Below are positions 60,438 to 64,000 of a stretch of 64,000 bases of DNA, in pieces (positions within the stretch are counted from its first letter, which is position 1; each line of letters starts with the position of its first letter). The DNA lies in the NCBI GenBank assembly GCA_014529385.2, contig CM043953.1:80237838-80301837 (forward strand), written 5' to 3'. The translations under genes were made by a program, and so were the position numbers. The DNA is from Adiantum capillus-veneris (Eukaryota; Streptophyta; Polypodiopsida; Polypodiales; Pteridaceae). Below the pieces are notes generated by a model. The model had not been told where the DNA came from. It worked only from the letters and a program-made list of their open reading frames with translations, and made no database searches.

Positions 60438-61117
60438 ATGGGTGTCTCCAATAGTGATTGTGCCGAAAAAAATGGGAAACTTAGAGTGTGCGTGGATCTC
60501 AAGAAGGTCAATGCCGCCACTAGGAGGGACCATTACCCCTTGCCATATTCAGAACACGTGCTTGAAAGAGTTGCAGGGAAGGAAGCTTATAGCTTTTCGA
60601 TGGGTATTCTGGCTACAATCAAATCACAATTGCGTTAGAGGACCAAGCTAAAACGGCTTTTATAACCAAATTTTGAGTGTTTGTATTTCGTGTTATGGCT
60701 TTTGGCTTAACCAATGCCTCTGCTACCTTTCAAAGATTAATAAACACTGCTTTTAGAGAATATTTGAGAGAGTTTTGTGAAGCTTTCTTAGATGACCTTT
60801 GTGTTTATTCCTCTTGGAAGGAACATCTATCATGTTTACAAAAAGTGTTTGAGAAGTGCAAATTGTATCGCATCTCCCTAAACCCTTTCAAATGCCAATT
60901 TTGGGTTAAACATGGAGTCATTTTAGGGCATATAGTGTCCAAAAATGGGATTTCCACAGATGAGGGAAAAATTAAAGCCATTGTTGAATTGCCACCACGT
61001 ACAAACTATAAAGGAGTTCAAAGGTTCATGGGTCATGCTGGTTATTACCGACGGTTTATTTTAAACTTTGCCGAGATAGCTCGTCCTTTGTACAAGCTTC
61101 TTATTAAGTTCCACTAG
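60438..61117 (+). pseudogene. gypsy reverse transcriptase
   Basis: Frames 60438-60638 and 60677-61117 carry VCVDLKKVNAATRRDHYPLP, a degraded SFxMGxxxTIKSQ-type strand, then FRVMAFGLTNASATFQRLIN. The catalytic region is present as AFLDDLCVYSS (LDD). GHIVSKNGISTDEGKIKAI and GYYRRFILNFAEIA follow. A frameshift near 60640-60675 and a stop at 61117 break it. Confidence 0.9.
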
Positions 61118-61714
61118 ACCGCGGAGTGTGACCATGCTTATGAGTCATTGAAAAAGACCTTGACAAGTGCTCCCATTCTACGAGTACCCAATTGGAATGT
61201 AATTTTCCATGTGCATATTGTTGCATCCAGATTTGCTATTAGGTGTGTTCTAGCTCAACCAGGAGAACATAAATTGGACTACCCCATTAGCTTCGTGAGT
61301 CGTCAATTGAATGATGCTGAGAGAAACTACACCACTACAGAGCAGGAAGGTTTAACTATGATTTACGTAGTGAAGAAATTTTTCTACTACCTTCTTGCCA
61401 ACAAGTTTGTTTTCTATGTGGATCATCAAACCTTGTTGTATCTAGTAAATAAACCCTGTTCCATGGGAAGAATTACATGATGGTTGTTGATTCTTCTTGA
61501 GTTTGATTTTACTGTTGTGTGGAGACCTGGTAAAAGACATGTGATGGCGGATCATTTGTCTCGCATACCCAATGGTGAAGCCCCTACTGGAGTTGATGAT
61601 GAATTGCCTGATACTTCCTTATTTCTAGTCGAGACCATGCCTGAATGGGGTGAGAAGATTGTGAACTTTCTAGTTAATGGTTTTCCACCCAAAGAGCTTC
61701 GTATAAAGATATAG
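61118..61714 (+). pseudogene. gypsy RNase H
   Basis: Contains TSAPILRVPNWNVIFHVHIV (the catalytic Asp appears replaced by Ile or Val), TTTEQEGLTMIYVVKKFFYY and VDHQTLLYLVNKP. After a TGA at about 61480 it continues with VVWRPGKRHVMADHLSRIPN. The loss of the first acidic residue argues for decay. Confidence 0.88.
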
Positions 61715-62850
61715 CTCAAAAATTGTTAAAAGAATGTGAACCTTATTCTCTCATTGTAGGAACTCTCTACAAGCTAGGGAAGGACAATATTCTTAGACAT
61801 TGTGCCCGTGAGGATGAGTATTTATACATACTGCAAGAAGCCCACATGGGTATAGTCAGAGACATTTCTCAGGGGAACTAACTGCTAAAAAGGTGTTGCA
61901 ATCAGGCTATTGGTGGCCTACCTTATTCAAAGATGCATCACTTTTTGCAAAAGGATGTGATGAATGCCAACATTACAAATTCACACAATGAAAGGATAAG
62001 ATTCCCTTACATCCTGTTAAAGTGACTCAACCATTTGAAAAATGGGGTTTAGACTTTGTAGGCCCAATTAGTCCGGCAGCTCGTAGCACTCAATCTCAAT
62101 ATATTATCGTTGCCACTGACTATGTGACAAAGTGGACGGAAGCCATGGCGACGCATAAGGCTGATGCAAGGTCAACTGCCAAGTTTCTCTTTGAGAACAT
62201 TATTACAAGATTTGGTTGTCCCTTTGAGATTGTGAGTGACAATGGCACTCATTTTATAAATGGAGCTATAAAGGAACTCACGACAAACTTCATGATAGCT
62301 CACCATAAGTCTACACCGTATTACCCGCAAGCAAATGGCCAAGCTGAGAGCACTAACAAGACCTTAATTTCTATCTTGACAAAAACAGTGGAAGCTCATC
62401 ACAAACATTGGGATTTGAGGCTGACATAAGCTCTATGGGCTTATCGTACTTCTTACAAAGTGGCTATTAATTATACACCATTCAAAATGGTATATGGCCA
62501 AGAAGTAGTTATGCCATGGGAGTTTGTAATTCCTAGTCTACACGTAGCTTCACAAGAAGGTTGGGATGGTAACCCTTTAGTTGAGTGCTTATATATCCTC
62601 GAGAGATTAGATGAAGAAAGGCAATTGGCTGTGCAAAATTCACTTGTGGAGAAAGATAGGAGGAAGAAATGGTTTGATCGTCATCTAAAGGACAAAGATA
62701 TCAACGTTGGTGATAAAGTCCTTATGTATGAAGTGTGTAACGAGAAGAAAAAGTTGAAATATGCGGGAAAAGGACCATAGCATGCAAAATCACCCCAAGG
62801 TACCATTTGGGTCTAAACTCTTGATGGAGTAGAAATTGGATTCCTCAATG
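61715..62850 (+). pseudogene. gypsy integrase
   Basis: A broken HHCC end (HCAREDEYLYILQEAHMG, CDECQHYK) is followed by the core, which carries GLDFVGPISPA, SDNGTHFINGA and the glutamate in NGQAESTNKTL. After a stop near 62427 come YTPFKMVYGQEVVMPWE and RRKKWFDRHLKDKDINVGDK. The tail is LDGVEIGFLNGSKFKRYYDP, the same ending as in the 1420-12454 element. No chromodomain. Confidence 0.9.
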
Positions 62851-63346
62851 GGAGTAAATTTAAAAGATATTATGATCCTTTAAGCCAAAAGGAACTATGT
62901 GCCATCCATAAAAAAAAACCAGCCAAGGCACAAGCCAAGTTGAAGAAGATACAAGCTCAAGCTGAGGCTAAGGAGCGACAACAACGTATAAGATGCCAAC
63001 GAGAGGCCAACCTGGGAGTTACACATGCATTCCACGTTGAAACAGAGGATGAGTGGTTAGAATCTGACACACCTAAGTACCATGTGGTCTAAACTCTATG
63101 GAGTAGAAATTTTCCTCATTGGGGAGTAAATTTAAAAGATATTATGATCCTTTAAGCCAAAAGGAACTATGTGCCATCCATAAAAAAAAACCAGCCAAGG
63201 CACAAGCCAAGTTGAAGAAGATACAAGCTCAAGCTGAGGCTAAGGAGCGACAACAACGTATAAGATGCCAACGAGAGGCCAACCTGGGAGTTACACATGC
63301 ATTCCACGTTGAAACAGAGGATGAGTGGTTAGAATCTGACACACCT
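62789..63346 (+). repeat. tandem duplication of about 275 bp at the integrase tail
   Basis: The segment starting near 62789 is repeated from about 63067. From GGAGTAAATTTAAAAGATAT (62851 and 63123) to GAATCTGACACACCT the two copies are almost identical over about 220 bp. The first 60 bp are more diverged. The unit encodes the integrase end and a Lys/Gln/Ala-rich helical linker. Confidence 0.93.
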
Positions 63347-63838
63347 CTACGATACCCTATTCAGCTAAATAACACCTATGGAAAAGTGCTATATAACGCC
63401 TTATTGGACATGGGTGCTAAGTATAATCTGCTATCATATGGAGTGTGGTGTCAGTTAGGAAATCCATCTCTATCTGAGAGTATTATCCAAGTCAAGTGTG
63501 TTAACAAGAAAAAAACCACGATTTTTGAAATCTGGCACACTTTTGTCAATTATGACAACGGGGTTGTAGCTCAAGACTTTTTGGTCATACCTGCTGGAAC
63601 TATGTAGGGTAATATAAACCTATGATGCACATGGATGATAGCAACCAAATGCACTATTGATTGGGGGAATGGGGGTGTCGCAACGCAAAAACCAACTCTT
63701 AGCCCTGCCACTCAAGCCCTAGTCCCTGAGATATTTCCTCTTAAGGAAATAAAACCCAGAACATTGGATGTCCAGGAGGTTGAACCATATGTCTCCATAG
63801 CCCAACTCTCTAGAGCTTCAACTTCTGTAGTTGAATAA
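63119..63838 (+). pseudogene. retropepsin-like domain downstream of integrase
   Basis: The open frame 63119-63607 begins with the second copy of the integrase tail. It runs on into YPIQLNNTYGKVLYNALLDM, GAKYNLLSYGVW and DFLVIPAGTM, a retropepsin strand with Asp-Met-Gly-Ala in place of Asp-Thr/Ser-Gly-Ala. After two stops it ends with TKCTIDWGNGGVATQ, the usual end of this protease region. Finding protease after integrase is the reverse of the normal Ty3/gypsy order. It may be a second domain, or the start of another copy joined by deletion. Confidence 0.65.
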
Positions 63839-64000
63839 AGCTTGAGACACACAAGACCCATCCTAATATAACAAAGAAAACATACAAGTGGGTCCCTAAA
63901 GATTCTTTAGCGACCATTGCTAGTGCTAAGAAATAGGAGCCTGGCAAGAGACGTCTCACTCGCCCCAAGAAATGTAAAGAAAAGCTGCATTGGATTCCTA
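63839..64000 (+). other. continuation of the gypsy-related region, no clear domain
   Basis: Basic, Lys/Thr-rich frames (for example TKKTYKWVPKDSLATIASAK) continue to the window edge. The 3' LTR, if any, is outside. Confidence 0.4.

Overview
This is nuclear DNA of a land plant. Two CYP72-clan cytochrome P450 loci with spliceosomal introns, Ty3/gypsy elements with initiator-Met-tRNA-type primer sites, plant-style L1 LINE remains and dense (GA)n microsatellites all point that way. There are no operons, no rRNA and no clear tRNA genes. The species cannot be fixed from sequence. A large-genome, seed-free plant such as a fern is only my guess.

Almost the whole window is nested transposable elements. 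From left to right:
(1) 1372-1419 is the 3' tip of a minus-strand P450 pseudogene. Its body lies at 12455-13445, and the two parts are split by a complete 11.0 kb Ty3/gypsy element (1420-12454, minus, target duplication CTTGT). That element carries a decayed gag-pol and an extra reading-frame region downstream of integrase.
(2) 13450-17613 has no recognisable gene and several microsatellites.
(3) 17614-20400 is a 5'-truncated non-L1-type LINE (minus) whose 3' end abuts a 104 bp (GA)n tract. A gypsy relic follows (20461-21340).
(4) 21665-28357 is a non-autonomous gypsy derivative with about 2 kb LTRs (minus, TSD CTCTC). It sits next to a plus-strand LTR/primer-site relic.
(5) 28965-37824 is a decayed L1-type LINE (minus). 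A 3.8 kb LTR element (31696-35467, TSD CTGCC) is inserted in its endonuclease and a solo LTR lies near its ORF2 start. Further LTR relics run to 39934.
(6) 40277-48735 is a complete, very young chromovirus-type gypsy element (minus, TSD CAATA). Its 1477 bp LTRs are almost identical and it has one uninterrupted 1753-residue Gag-Pol frame.
(7) 49023-51028 is a plus-strand CYP72-clan P450 in three exons, complete from the substrate-side core to the stop. The N-terminal anchor exon is not found, and the young gypsy element lies just upstream.
(8) 51335-57880 holds three copies of a (GA)n-bearing dispersed repeat. One copy has a fragment of the LINE from (3) inserted inside its GA tract. A tRNA-headed SINE with a poly(C/G) end lies at 55247-55654.
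(9) 59295-63840 is a broken plus-strand gypsy pol with an unexpected retropepsin-like domain after the integrase.

The only genes with a plausible host role are the two P450s, and both were struck by or lie beside LTR retrotransposons. From LTR divergence the relative ages are: gypsy 40277-48735 youngest (about 0.7 percent by eye), 21665-28357 intermediate, 1420-12454 older (about 5 percent). The strongest new observations are the microsatellite-associated LINE with a paralogous empty site, the accessory ORFs in two LTR elements, the poly(G)-ended SINE, the post-integrase protease, and a short LTR block shared by otherwise different LTR families.
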